Origin: Gordoniibacillus kamchatkensis
GTDB lineage: Bacteria > Bacillota > Bacilli > Paenibacillales > NBRC-103111
Length of the DNA stretch: 64,000 nucleotides
Direction: 5' to 3'
Assembly (NCBI RefSeq): GCF_000829455.1
Contig: NZ_JXAK01000034.1
Coordinates: forward strand, 1 to 64,000
Shown here: piece by piece, positions 16,860 to 25,222 of the stretch
How positions within the stretch are numbered: position 1 is the first letter of the stretch
Layout: the number at the start of each line of letters is the position of its first letter
Program-made: the position numbers and the translations under genes
The notes under the pieces: generated by a model
What the model saw: the letters and a program-made list of their open reading frames with translations, nothing else
The model's database searches: none
What the model was told of the DNA's origin: nothing

Positions 16860-17759
16860 TCAAGGAGTCGACTTGCTCTTGCTTGTGGTAGGATTTACCG
16901 AATGCATCCATTCCCCCAAATAGGTAGATCCCAGAATCATCAAACCACCAATCAGCTGCGTCATAGCTAAGGTCTCTCCCAGCAAGAGGACACTGAACAC
17001 GATACCAAACACCGGCTCCAAATAGCCGTAAGAGGCAATCTCGATGGATGACACACGGTGATAAGTTGAGAAATACAGGTTATAGGCCAGGCCTGTATGG
17101 ACCACTCCAAGAATGCATGTCAACAGGATCCCCGTTCCATCCGCAGCCAGAACCTGTCTCCATTCCCCTTCAGCCAGCACGAACGGCAATAGCACCATAC
17201 TAGCCGCACCCATTTGGAGGAATGTAGCGAGAGCATGATCCACTTGATTGGCCGCTTTGCGATTGATGATCACGATGGCCGCGTACAACATGCCGGACAC
17301 ACCACTGAGAATCATGCCCCACATTCCCTGAGACGAAAACCCGGCAGGGCCGAACCCCCCCGTACCTACAACCAGGCATAATCCGATAAACGAGATTCCA
17401 ACGATGCCCACCCGCAGTCGGGTCAGTCGTTCTTTAAGGACGAGGGGGGCCACCAGCATGACATACACCGGGCACATGTTATAGATGATGACCGCTGTAG
17501 AGATATTCGTATTTTGAAACCCGTAGAAGAGGGCGGCCCAAGCTAATCCGATCAGTGCGCCAGAAACCAGATAGGGCTTTGTTTGGGGGAACGAGATCCG
17601 TTGGCCTGCCGGCCTCCTTCCTATAAATACCAACAATACCGGCAGGGCGATCACCGCCCTTAAGAAAGCCAGCACAAAAGGGGATAGCTCAATATGCCGC
17701 GTAAAAACCCCAATGCTTCCCCATACGACCATGACAAGCGTCAGTTTCAACCGATCCAT
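16860..17759 (-). CDS. EamA/DMT-family transporter
   Basis: A 299-residue protein with about ten TM helices in two EamA halves, the fold of drug/metabolite exporters. The first helix begins at once (LKLTLVMVVWGSIGVFTRHI), the loops are short, and the second half carries the typical SYGYLEPVFGIVFS segment with the conserved E and P. It should export small metabolites or drugs across the membrane; the substrate cannot be told. The AraC regulator 86 bases upstream on the same strand probably controls it. Together they form a cassette between att-like copies 2 and 3. Intact and of normal length. Confidence 0.9.
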   Translation of the reverse strand: MDRLKLTLVMVVWGSIGVFTRHIELSPFVLAFLRAVIALPVLLVFIGRRPAGQRISFPQTKPYLVSGALIGLAWAALFYGFQNTNISTAVIIYNMCPVYVMLVAPLVLKERLTRLRVGIVGISFIGLCLVVGTGGFGPAGFSSQGMWGMILSGVSGMLYAAIVIINRKAANQVDHALATFLQMGAASMVLLPFVLAEGEWRQVLAADGTGILLTCILGVVHTGLAYNLYFSTYHRVSSIEIASYGYLEPVFGIVFSVLLLGETLAMTQLIGGLMILGSTYLGEWMHSVNPTTSKSKSTP

Positions 17760-17845
17760 TCAAAAACCCCTTATTTCCAGAATACTCCCATCGTATCCGA
17801 ACCATAAGAGGCCGTATTGTATGAAATTGACGAAACATGCCCTTT

Positions 17846-18637
17846 CTATAGGCTTTGCAGATAACCCTTGGGTGTGACGCCGTTCATCTTCTTGAATTCC
17901 CTTATAAAATGGGCCTGGTCATAAAATCCGACCCGCTCCATGATCTCGAATGGTTCAACTCCTTCAGCAAGCAGCTTTTTGGAGGTAGCGACTTTTAACT
18001 GCAGTTGGAACGCCCTTGGTGTGGTATGAAATCTCCGTTTAAACTGGCGGATGATGGTAAACCGGCTGAGACCGAAGGTATCCTCCAGCGTCTCCAGCGT
18101 CCAATTCTCTTGAAACCGATTAACCAGCCAATTCCGTATTTCCATGATCCGCTCCGCTTGATGGCCTTCATCGCTTGGATGGGTGTCCCCCGTTAAGGGC
18201 TCCCCAAGCTCCACCAACAGTTCAATCAATCGACTTTCCAGAATTTCTTTATCCTCTTCCGTTTCCAGCAGCCGAATGAAGTCTGTTACTTGCCGAAGGG
18301 GATCGCCGTATAGCTTCATGACTTGATCAAATCTCACGCTGCTCTCGTAATAGCGGGGTTCAATATAGAGCATCACAAACTGCCACTGCCGAATGTCTGT
18401 CGGGGAGCAGCAATGACTCGTAAGCGGCGGAATGACAATCCCGTCGCCTTTCCTAAAAGGAATGGTTTCTCTCTCAAAATCCACATGCGTGGAGCCTTCC
18501 TCAATATAGCCGATGGACAATTCGTTGTGCACGTGCAGCTTGTAGCTTTGATAGGTTTGCCGGCACCGTTTGATTTCCACACCATCCAAGATACTTTTAT
18601 GGTAAGTCAGTGTGGAAGAGCTGACGTTCGGATTCAT
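17846..18637 (-). CDS. AraC-family transcriptional regulator with cupin sensor
   Basis: 263 residues. The N-terminal half is an AraC-binding cupin (HNELSIGYIEEGSTHVDF, KGDGIVIPPLTSH). The C-terminal half has two helix-turn-helix motifs of the AraC type, the second being FYDQAHFIREFKKMNGVTPK, close to the consensus. Such proteins bind a small ligand and act on a neighbouring promoter, most likely that of the EamA transporter. The start at 18637 fits the family length. It lies just beyond att-like copy 3. Ligand unknown. Confidence 0.9.
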   Translation of the reverse strand: MNPNVSSSTLTYHKSILDGVEIKRCRQTYQSYKLHVHNELSIGYIEEGSTHVDFERETIPFRKGDGIVIPPLTSHCCSPTDIRQWQFVMLYIEPRYYESSVRFDQVMKLYGDPLRQVTDFIRLLETEEDKEILESRLIELLVELGEPLTGDTHPSDEGHQAERIMEIRNWLVNRFQENWTLETLEDTFGLSRFTIIRQFKRRFHTTPRAFQLQLKVATSKKLLAEGVEPFEIMERVGFYDQAHFIREFKKMNGVTPKGYLQSL

Positions 18638-18719
18638 GAACTCTATCCCCCTTCAAAAGCACGTCATTCAGGAACAAGGCAAAATCCTCCATATCGAATT
18701 AAGCGGCGTTACGGTACAA

Positions 18720-18771
18720 AACTTGCCGTTACTTATGATAAGGTTCTCCGCGCTGTCTGTAACGGCAAGTT
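18720..18771 (-). repeat. rlmH-3'-end att-like repeat, copy 3, within a 13-bp inverted repeat
   Basis: Core at 18729-18746 (minus strand GAACCTTATCATAAGTAA, EPYHK-stop). It is framed by AACTTGCCGTTAC (18720-18732) and GTAACGGCAAGTT (18759-18771), a perfect 13-bp inverted repeat. Terminal inverted repeats around an att core are a known property of SCC elements. Confidence 0.8.
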
Positions 18772-18782
18772 TTAAATGTCCC

Positions 18783-19124
18783 TCACTTTATCTGTTCACC
18801 TTTTTGTAATGAAATTACATGCTCCCCCACTATTATCATTTGTTCAAGAACCGGTTTCAAACTTTTACCAAACTCCGTCAACGAATATTCAACCTTCGGT
18901 GGTATTGTATGAAATACCGTCCGTTGTACAACGCCGCATTTTTCCAGCTCCCGCAGTTGCATTGTAAGTACATGCCTGGATACACCAGAAATTCGCCGTT
19001 GGAGTTCACCAAAACGCATGGTTTGCTGAAGGAGTTCATAAATGATCTTGGGCTTCCACCTTTCGCTTATTATTTGAAGGCCCACTTCTACTGGACATCC
19101 AAAAGTTCCGTCTTGAAAAGGCAT
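18783..19124 (-). CDS. HxlR-family transcriptional regulator
   Basis: A 113-residue MarR/HxlR-type winged-helix protein. GGAGGT lies 5 bases before ATG 19124, so I prefer that to the in-frame start four codons upstream. The N-terminus shows CPVEVGLQIISERWKPKII, the typical HxlR start with the family Cys, followed by the recognition segment RRISGVSRHVLTMQLRELEK. Family members sense redox or electrophilic stress and repress a divergent gene. The divergent partner here is the NTF2-like pseudogene at 19236. Confidence 0.9.
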   Translation of the reverse strand: MPFQDGTFGCPVEVGLQIISERWKPKIIYELLQQTMRFGELQRRISGVSRHVLTMQLRELEKCGVVQRTVFHTIPPKVEYSLTEFGKSLKPVLEQMIIVGEHVISLQKGEQIK

Positions 19125-19235
19125 ATTTACCTCCACATGGTCAGGTTATTATGACTATGTCATCATTATGTGCGTACTTACAATGTCGTGTAGATTCGAA
19201 TAAACTTACAAGTGACTTAAATAAAGGGGCGATTC

Positions 19236-19656
19236 CTGACAACTCCAATTCGAAGCAATTCAGTTAGAAATCCCGAAGATATGAATACCGCTTTTGCCGA
19301 TGCCTTCAACTCCGGCGATATTAACAACCTGCTTTCGCTTTACGAACCTGACGGCATTCTTATTAATCTAAACGGCAGCAAAGATAAAGGAATCGCAAGT
19401 ATTCAAAAAAACTCTTGAGGAACTACTACAATTACGTGGCAACATGGTATCCAAAAACATTTACTGCATCCCTTTTGAAAATATCGCTTTGCTGCGTGCT
19501 CATTTCATCCTTCAAGCGGTAGGTTCGGATGGTAAGCCGATTCATCTGGAGGGTCATACTTCGGAAATTATCAGAAAACAATCCGACGGAAGATGGCTGT
19601 ACATCGTGGATCACCCATTTGGTGCGGATTTGCTAGATAGAGTAAGTCTCGTTTGA
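19236..19656 (+). pseudogene. NTF2/SnoaL-like protein, start and frame damaged
   Basis: The first frame reads TTPIRSNSVRNPEDMNTAFA then DAFNSGDINNLLSLYEPDG, typical of SnoaL/NTF2-like proteins. It seems to begin at CTG 19236 behind AAAGGGG, suggesting a mutated start codon. At about 19410 an A7 run (A6 expected) throws the frame, ending in a stop. The next frame carries KTLEELLQLRGNMVSKNIYC and then HTSEIIRKQSDGRWLYIVDHPFG to a stop at 19656. One base removed from the A run would restore about 139 residues. The intergenic space to HxlR (19125-19235) is the likely regulated promoter. Confidence 0.7.
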
Positions 19657-19683
19657 AACTTGCCGTTACTTATGATACGGTTC
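19657..19683 (-). repeat. rlmH-3'-end att-like repeat, copy 4 (core 19666-19683)
   Basis: Minus strand GAACCGTATCATAAGTAA (EPYHK-stop) followed by CGGCAAGTTTC. The extension AACTTGCCGTTAC is shared with copy 3. Confidence 0.8.
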
Positions 19684-19832
19684 AGCGTATCATCTTCAAG
19701 GTGAAATTTTCAGGGTACCCGATAAGGCGTCCTTAGCTTCTATGTGAACGAAATGCCTTAATCCGTTACAGGGTGAGATGCCCATGGTTCCTCCAAAAAT
19801 TACAAAAGGACGATCGTACACCCAAGCTAAAG

Positions 19833-20885
19833 TTACTCAGAACGGGACTGCTTAACTTTTTCAAAATCCACAGTCGTTAACCCTATTATTTCATTAGGGT
19901 CAAACCAGTGCTCTGTATAAACACGAAATATAGACCCATTGATAAGTACTTGTTCGTTTGTTGCTTCTTCTGGCGACACTTCCGCAATGACCGAGGTAGA
20001 CGCATCGCGTCTTCTGGAGGCATAATACTTCGCATTGCGAACAGTGTCTTGAACAACTAATGCGTAAAAGAAGTTATGACGGCGATCAACTATCAGACGA
20101 GATTGGTCAATTCTAATGCCCAATTCCACTTGAATCTGGGGTATCTCTATAATTGCTGAACCACATTCTACTTTTACTGTAGGTTGTACGTTTATCACTA
20201 CGGGTAGCGCTAAGTATCTTGTACAATCTTCGCCATTATTTAAGGTAAAGCTATTTTGAGCAAAGAACTCCTCCATTGCTTGTTGTGTACCCTTATCGAT
20301 TAAGTCCTCAATTGTATCCCCTTGAGTACCATCATCTTTTATTGTTATTGTTGAACTTCGAGCTGTTCTTGGTCCCATCTCAATATTGAGATTTAGTGAT
20401 GAAGAAGGATCAGTCCCCTCCAAAAAGTAGACTGTTGCATCAGGGAATGTGCATCTAGAAGCAGTCCTCGAAAGAACTTGCAAAAAAAAGTCAACGACTG
20501 GTCCAGGCCTCCCCCACTCACTTTCATCGGGTTCCCGGACAATAAATATATCAATTCCGAACTGGGAAGCTACCGTCTCAGCCCCAGACTGATAACCTTT
20601 GAGAGTAAAAAACACCGCCTTCGATGCGTTTAGGTCTTGCATCTGTGTAATCATCGCATCAATGTGAGTACGCTTAATCTTTGACTTCCAATATTTACAC
20701 TCGACTATGATTTGTTGAGTGTATAGTCCTTCTGTGTGGGTAATTAAAACATCTATTTGTCTAGGTGCACCTGAGCGGCCGATCAAGGTAACATTGTGTT
20801 GAACTAGAACGTTTCCGGTATTATGCAAATCAGCAACTAATCTCTCAAAGCCACCCCAATCCTGAACCAAGTCTGTAAGTTTCAA
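19833..20885 (-). CDS. PD-(D/E)XK restriction-endonuclease-like protein
   Basis: 350 residues. TTG at 20885 is the likely start because AGGAGG lies 9 bases upstream. The N-terminal domain has the Mrr-type nuclease layout: GGFERLVADLH helix, RQIDVLI (catalytic D), IIVECKYWKSKI (E-x-K) and a long helix IDAMITQMQDLNASKAVFFT. This is a Mrr/restriction-endonuclease-like core and should cut or bind DNA. The C-terminal half (from about residue 150) is beta-rich with no recognised domain. It follows the helicase gene by about 110 bases on the same strand, between att copies 4 and 5, so the two are probably one functional unit, likely defence. The association is an inference. Confidence 0.75.
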   Translation of the reverse strand: MKLTDLVQDWGGFERLVADLHNTGNVLVQHNVTLIGRSGAPRQIDVLITHTEGLYTQQIIVECKYWKSKIKRTHIDAMITQMQDLNASKAVFFTLKGYQSGAETVASQFGIDIFIVREPDESEWGRPGPVVDFFLQVLSRTASRCTFPDATVYFLEGTDPSSSLNLNIEMGPRTARSSTITIKDDGTQGDTIEDLIDKGTQQAMEEFFAQNSFTLNNGEDCTRYLALPVVINVQPTVKVECGSAIIEIPQIQVELGIRIDQSRLIVDRRHNFFYALVVQDTVRNAKYYASRRRDASTSVIAEVSPEEATNEQVLINGSIFRVYTEHWFDPNEIIGLTTVDFEKVKQSRSE

Positions 20886-20994
20886 ATTACCGAGCCTCCT
20901 AGTATAATAAATCTAACATTAATGAAGCATCTTAGGTGAATCCAAAACAAATTCCCCTTGTTTATGAAATACTGCCTCTCCCCTATGGGGCACA

Positions 20995-22755
20995 TTAGTT
21001 ATTCTGACTCAGCTTTTGGTATGCGATATCAAAGTAGCTTCGATTTTTCCACAGCCTTATATCTCCTACAATAATGAATCGATACATCGCCCGCGTAGCA
21101 GCGACGTTCAAGATATTCGGCTTGCCCGAGGCCCATTTGGCCGCTCCCTCTGCTGAAGAGTCCAAGCCTAAGCAAAAAATAACTGTTTCTGCCTGCTTCC
21201 CTTGAAATGTATGCACCGTCCCGATCGCAGAGTTGACCCACCTCGCATATTCCCGCTGGCTGACATGGCCGCGTAGCCTTCCAGCGGACTTCATCAGCTC
21301 CCTCCGTAGCTCCTTAACAACTTCGGTGAACGGGGAAATGATATAGAGACTCGGTACTCCATTTGCAAGTTCCATCGCTTCGAAGGCCTTGTTCACAAGT
21401 TCCTTGATCACCTCGCCTTGCTCAGGAATCCAATGCTTCAGAGGTGTACGCCCCCTCACATCGATCCACCGACTATCACCGAGAGAGAACTCGTCATGCT
21501 TCGGCTGATCCGTGGCATACACCATCTTGCCGGAGTAAGCGATCTCGTTGGCGATGGTAAACATCGGATCGAGACACCTTCTATGCACATAAAGCGGACA
21601 GCCTATCCAGGTCGGTCCCTCGTTCGTATCGATCTCTGTCCCAATCGGATTCGCAAGATCCGCCATAAACTGGACAGAACACGTTTGACTTGCGATGCGA
21701 TCCGGAATGTCGTAATGCTTCCGAAAATGCTGGAGCATCGTCTCGGGTATAGTAAGCACCGGTTCAATCTGCAGTGGGTCACCAACAATAATCGCTCTTT
21801 TTGCTCGCCATAATCCTCCCACAACCGCTTGTCCCGCTTCATCCACGATGAGCCAACCGATGTCTTCTTGCTTTACTCCCTTCATCATTGTCGCAAAGGA
21901 GGCAAAGGTAGTCGATATCACAGGAACGACTAAAAATAACGTGTTCCACAGGGCAGGCAGATACGGCTCCACCTTCGAGTAGGACAATTGCCCCTTCAAA
22001 TAATCCATAAATAAGGTGAGATTATTACGGATTTGCTTTTGTGCACTCAAAACAAACGCCCGCTGCACCGTTAGCGCGTGAAGGAACAACTGGGTTCGTG
22101 CATCTGCCAACTCCTCGAAGATCCATGGCGATCCTTTTTGAAGTGAACTCCAGTCGTAAGTTCCTTCCATGCCCCAATACTCATCGGTGGGCATGTTCTG
22201 ACGGAACTTCTCAGGAATTTCCGGTATCTTCTTTTCGAGATCGGTAAGCTTCTTTTCTGTATCCTGTTGCAGCAGGCGTTGTCGACCAAGAGATTGTGAT
22301 AATTCCTTCCCCTCTCGTTTTGTCGCCAAGAGCAGTTCTTCCGCTGCAACCTTTTCCTTTAAAAAGTCCTGCAGCTGTTGTTGATATTGCAGCAGATCAT
22401 TCTTATGCAACTTGATCTTCTTTCTCCACCACATCCATTTTTGCCACCAGCCATACTTTTGTTTTTCAAGAGTATATACTTCACGTAAGGAAACAATATA
22501 CGACTCCAGCCGTTCTACTTCAGATTGACTTGCGGCTGCCTCCGTTTGGTTCTGATCAATCCGCGCTTCCAGCGACTTGATCGAAGTTTGAAGGGATTCC
22601 AGCTTTCGTTGTTTATCCAAATATGTATTAAGATCCCAGTGCCACTTCTCCATTTGTGCGATTAACTCGTTGACTCTGGCTTTCGCTTGATGATATTTCT
22701 CTACCGCTTGACTCCACTGCTCTTTAGGTGGGGCATTCTGAAGCAATTGCTTCAT
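20995..22755 (-). CDS. SF1 helicase, C-terminal part (coiled coil plus helicase motifs II-VI)
   Basis: 586 residues that follow on the Walker-A part encoded upstream (22752-23726). About residues 20-195 are charged and heptad-like, predicted as a long antiparallel coiled coil. Then come the DNA2/NAM7-like helicase motifs: Walker B LIVDEAGQA, motif III GDPLQIEPV, motif V VHTFQGKQAETV and motif VI VAATRAMYRF. It cannot bind ATP without the upstream piece. The two reading frames overlap by ATGA at 22752-22755, so they are either two coupled subunits or one long protein split by an indel. The nuclease gene follows. Confidence 0.75.
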   Translation of the reverse strand: MKQLLQNAPPKEQWSQAVEKYHQAKARVNELIAQMEKWHWDLNTYLDKQRKLESLQTSIKSLEARIDQNQTEAAASQSEVERLESYIVSLREVYTLEKQKYGWWQKWMWWRKKIKLHKNDLLQYQQQLQDFLKEKVAAEELLLATKREGKELSQSLGRQRLLQQDTEKKLTDLEKKIPEIPEKFRQNMPTDEYWGMEGTYDWSSLQKGSPWIFEELADARTQLFLHALTVQRAFVLSAQKQIRNNLTLFMDYLKGQLSYSKVEPYLPALWNTLFLVVPVISTTFASFATMMKGVKQEDIGWLIVDEAGQAVVGGLWRAKRAIIVGDPLQIEPVLTIPETMLQHFRKHYDIPDRIASQTCSVQFMADLANPIGTEIDTNEGPTWIGCPLYVHRRCLDPMFTIANEIAYSGKMVYATDQPKHDEFSLGDSRWIDVRGRTPLKHWIPEQGEVIKELVNKAFEAMELANGVPSLYIISPFTEVVKELRRELMKSAGRLRGHVSQREYARWVNSAIGTVHTFQGKQAETVIFCLGLDSSAEGAAKWASGKPNILNVAATRAMYRFIIVGDIRLWKNRSYFDIAYQKLSQNN

Positions 22756-23726
22756 CCCAACTGCTTGAAGCCCTGGATAACTGGTTCTCCATCGCCAAAC
22801 CAGAATCGCTCTACGAATCGAGCTCTGTTCGAGCGATTACCCATAATGGCGGAGATCATTCCCCATATTTCAGGATCATCCATGACAAATTGAGCGATTT
22901 CTTGAAAATATCGCGCATTTTCGTCATCTACATAGCCCTTAATGGCCCCCATCCCTGGGAGCTCCCCAGTAACGTTTTGTACAGCCCCATTATTGGAGGA
23001 GGCAATGACAATCCCATCACGCCCAAGAGCTTCGTCAAGCTCGTAAAAGTGATATCGATAGTACGTACCGTCCTCTTTCTTCCTTTGTTCGTCGTCTATA
23101 GGTGTGTATTTCCGAAAAGCATGTGCTGGCTCCAGATACGAAACGAGCTTATCGGCACGTTCCGTGATAATTTCAGCGATCACATCCCTTAGCAACGTCG
23201 TCTTCCCTGTTCCCGGAGGTCCATTTACTGAGAAGATATCCTCCTGATCAGCCAACCGTTCATGAATCAGATGGACTGACGTCTGTTGCATCAAATTCAA
23301 GGACAAACTCTTTTCCATGGGCCACCGACCGGATTCCAGGCGTCTGATCTCGTGAAAATTTTTCAGCTGAACAGGGTTTTTACCCACATCCACACGGTTG
23401 CGCGACTTATTATAGCTCAGATACTCCTCAAGTGCCTTTCCGACCTTGCCCTCACTGACAGCTTCGATCACCTTCTCCAAATCTCGGAGATAGAAGCTGT
23501 TCAAGATTTCTTCGGCATCAGTCACCTGTACTTGCTCCTGAACTTGTTCGACCGTTTCGTTATCAATCTTTGCCGTGGAAATTCTGGCTTCTTCAACAGA
23601 ATCAGGTGATGCTGCTTCTTGAGCATCATCTCTGACCTTCTTTTTTTCGTAAAAGTAAACTGAAGCAATGGCGAACATGCCTGTTCTGCGACCTCGCTGC
23701 CCTTCTTCATGGAAGAAGGTAGCCAT
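22752..23726 (-). CDS. SF1 helicase, middle part with Walker A
   Basis: 324 residues that include NGPPGTGKTTLLRDV, a clear P-loop, followed by VIASSNNGAVQNVTGELPG, the Ia-type helicase motif. There is no good ribosome site before ATG 23726, and the same strand upstream is still coding in another frame (about 23740-23845), so the protein very probably continues from the N-terminal fragment at 23846-24244. This points to an indel rather than a separate gene. Confidence 0.65.
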   Translation of the reverse strand: MATFFHEEGQRGRRTGMFAIASVYFYEKKKVRDDAQEAASPDSVEEARISTAKIDNETVEQVQEQVQVTDAEEILNSFYLRDLEKVIEAVSEGKVGKALEEYLSYNKSRNRVDVGKNPVQLKNFHEIRRLESGRWPMEKSLSLNLMQQTSVHLIHERLADQEDIFSVNGPPGTGKTTLLRDVIAEIITERADKLVSYLEPAHAFRKYTPIDDEQRKKEDGTYYRYHFYELDEALGRDGIVIASSNNGAVQNVTGELPGMGAIKGYVDDENARYFQEIAQFVMDDPEIWGMISAIMGNRSNRARFVERFWFGDGEPVIQGFKQLG

Positions 23727-23845
23727 CGGGACCGTTCCACGAGCACCTGCAATACTTGCTGCAGTTGATCAAAGTTGCACGTTTCCTGAAAAATCTGCTC
23801 GATTCGTTTCGTTACGTCACGGCAATAGTGTTCGAATTCGTTAAT

Positions 23846-24244
23846 TCATTCGGTGGAGAACACTTCCCCTGTCATCAGCTTTCCCATGGCCCAAGGCATC
23901 GTAGAAAGCTTGAACGAACCGGGCTTGTATAAACCGCTGGGAGTAAAGATGCATTCAGCAAAACAGCTTAGCACCGCGCTAAGGTTTGGCGACTCCTCTT
24001 TCCCTGGCCCCAAATATTCATCAATCGCTCGATTCGCCTCGGAAACATAAAAAACGCCTATACAAAGCTTGTGAAAGTTAACCTCCTCATCCAGAGCCAG
24101 CTTCAAACCTCCAGATACCCACGGAAGCGTCTCTTCGCTCGTAACCGGTTTTCCAGTACTATCTTTGTCAATCTCATGGGGAGTAAAACTCTCTACCTTA
24201 TGCCAGTAGCTCACTAAGTTGATTCGATCTTTCAAACAGCTCAT
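23846..24244 (-). pseudogene. SF1 helicase, N-terminal fragment
   Basis: Starts at ATG 24244 (MSCLKDRINLVSYWHKVESF) with a GAGGG upstream. The fragment ends with VFSTE and a TGA at 23846, but beyond it the same frame continues INEFEHYCRDVTKRIEQIF for about 45 codons before the frame shifts into the Walker-A piece. The protein of about 1050 residues is therefore broken at one stop and one or two frame changes. The N-terminal domain is not recognised. It could be a real pseudogene or a product of sequence errors. Confidence 0.55.
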
Positions 24245-24682
24245 AGAGTAATATCCCTCACGGAAGTGTAATTTTTGGGGCAACCTCTTTTTAAAATTAT
24301 ACACGAGTGGATAGAAAGATAGAAAGCCATACTAAGCTACACTAGGTTAGGGGGGCCATCATTTTTCGAATGTCAAAGTTAACGATCATATATTATGGCT
24401 TTGAAAATACGGGACGGCATCACTCCCACCCTTCCCCGCCGAGGCAACTTTCCGCGCCCCGAACGCAGTTAAGGCCAAAAATTTCGCCTCATTTGTGATA
24501 CAGTTTCAATGTATTGCGTCTCGGTAATACGTTTTGGAGAAGGTTGAAGTGCGGTTTGTTTTTTTTAATTCAGGCACCCATATATTTGTGAGTTTTTTTA
24601 TGCACTGACTAGTTCTTCATGACCAGTCTGCTTTCATGGTATAATCTGGGTAAATAGTAATGGTTCGAAAGGAGAATAAGTC
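24245..24682. other. intergenic, cassette boundary
   Basis: This 438-base stretch separates the helicase gene (minus) from the AT-rich operon (plus). It holds att-like copy 5 and its flank (24424-24506); the base composition becomes sharply AT-rich after about 24540. No gene is visible. The promoter of the plus-strand operon probably lies around 24590-24660. Confidence 0.6.
24424..24506 (-). repeat. rlmH-3'-end att-like repeat, copy 5, diverged (core 24489-24506)
   Basis: Minus strand AAACTGTATCACAAATGA. The first two residues are changed (KLYHK-stop) but YHK-stop and the flank (GAGGCGAAATTTTTGGCC) match copies 1 and 6. Confidence 0.75.
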
Positions 24683-25222
24683 TTGAACAACATAATTTTT
24701 ATTGGTGGTGTACATGGAGTAGGGAAAACCACTATTTGTAACGAATTAGTAAGTACTCATCAAATTCCCGCTTACTCCGCAAGCAGAATTATCTCTGAAT
24801 TAAAAAATCAAAACTTCCCACAAGATAAGTTAATTCCAGACATCGATATTAATCAAGCACTTCTTATAGAAGGTCTTAAAGATGTTAAAGCAAGAGAAAA
24901 AGCCTTCATATTGGATGGCCATTTCTGTTTAATAAATGAGAAACGTACCGTTTCAAAAATTCCCGAAACAGTATTTCAGCAAATAAAGCCAATTGCCTGC
25001 ATTGTTGTTTCAGATGCTGTAAATAACATTGTAGAACGTCTAAAGATGCGAGATAGTATCCATTATGAACCAGCGTTCATCGAGAACTTCCAAGATGAAG
25101 AAATAAATCATGCTGTATTCCTAGCCAATAATCTAAACATTCCTTATTATATCTACAACCAAAGCTTGAACTCAGCAGCTCATCTGCATAAATTTATCAC
25201 CGGGCTAGGAGTGTTAAAATGA
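24683..25222 (+). CDS. P-loop NTPase, adenylate-kinase-like (first gene of the PIN/ASCH cassette)
   Basis: 179 residues. I use TTG 24683, preceded by AAAGGAG about 9 bases upstream. Walker A is GGVHGVGKTT at residues 8-17. The rest looks like a small kinase of the AAA_17/AAA_33 kind: ILDGHFCL (a Walker-B-like segment), IACIVVSDA, and a lid-like basic stretch (RLKMRDSIHYEPAF). The substrate is unknown; it may act on nucleotides or RNA. Its stop overlaps the next start as ATGA (25219), so the genes are translationally coupled. Codon use and AT content are unlike the flanking core, which supports transfer. Confidence 0.8.
   Translation: MNNIIFIGGVHGVGKTTICNELVSTHQIPAYSASRIISELKNQNFPQDKLIPDIDINQALLIEGLKDVKAREKAFILDGHFCLINEKRTVSKIPETVFQQIKPIACIVVSDAVNNIVERLKMRDSIHYEPAFIENFQDEEINHAVFLANNLNIPYYIYNQSLNSAAHLHKFITGLGVLK

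Noticed and set aside
16717-16911. 64-codon minus-strand frame
   Set aside because: Overlaps the EamA end and a hairpin; no ribosome site.
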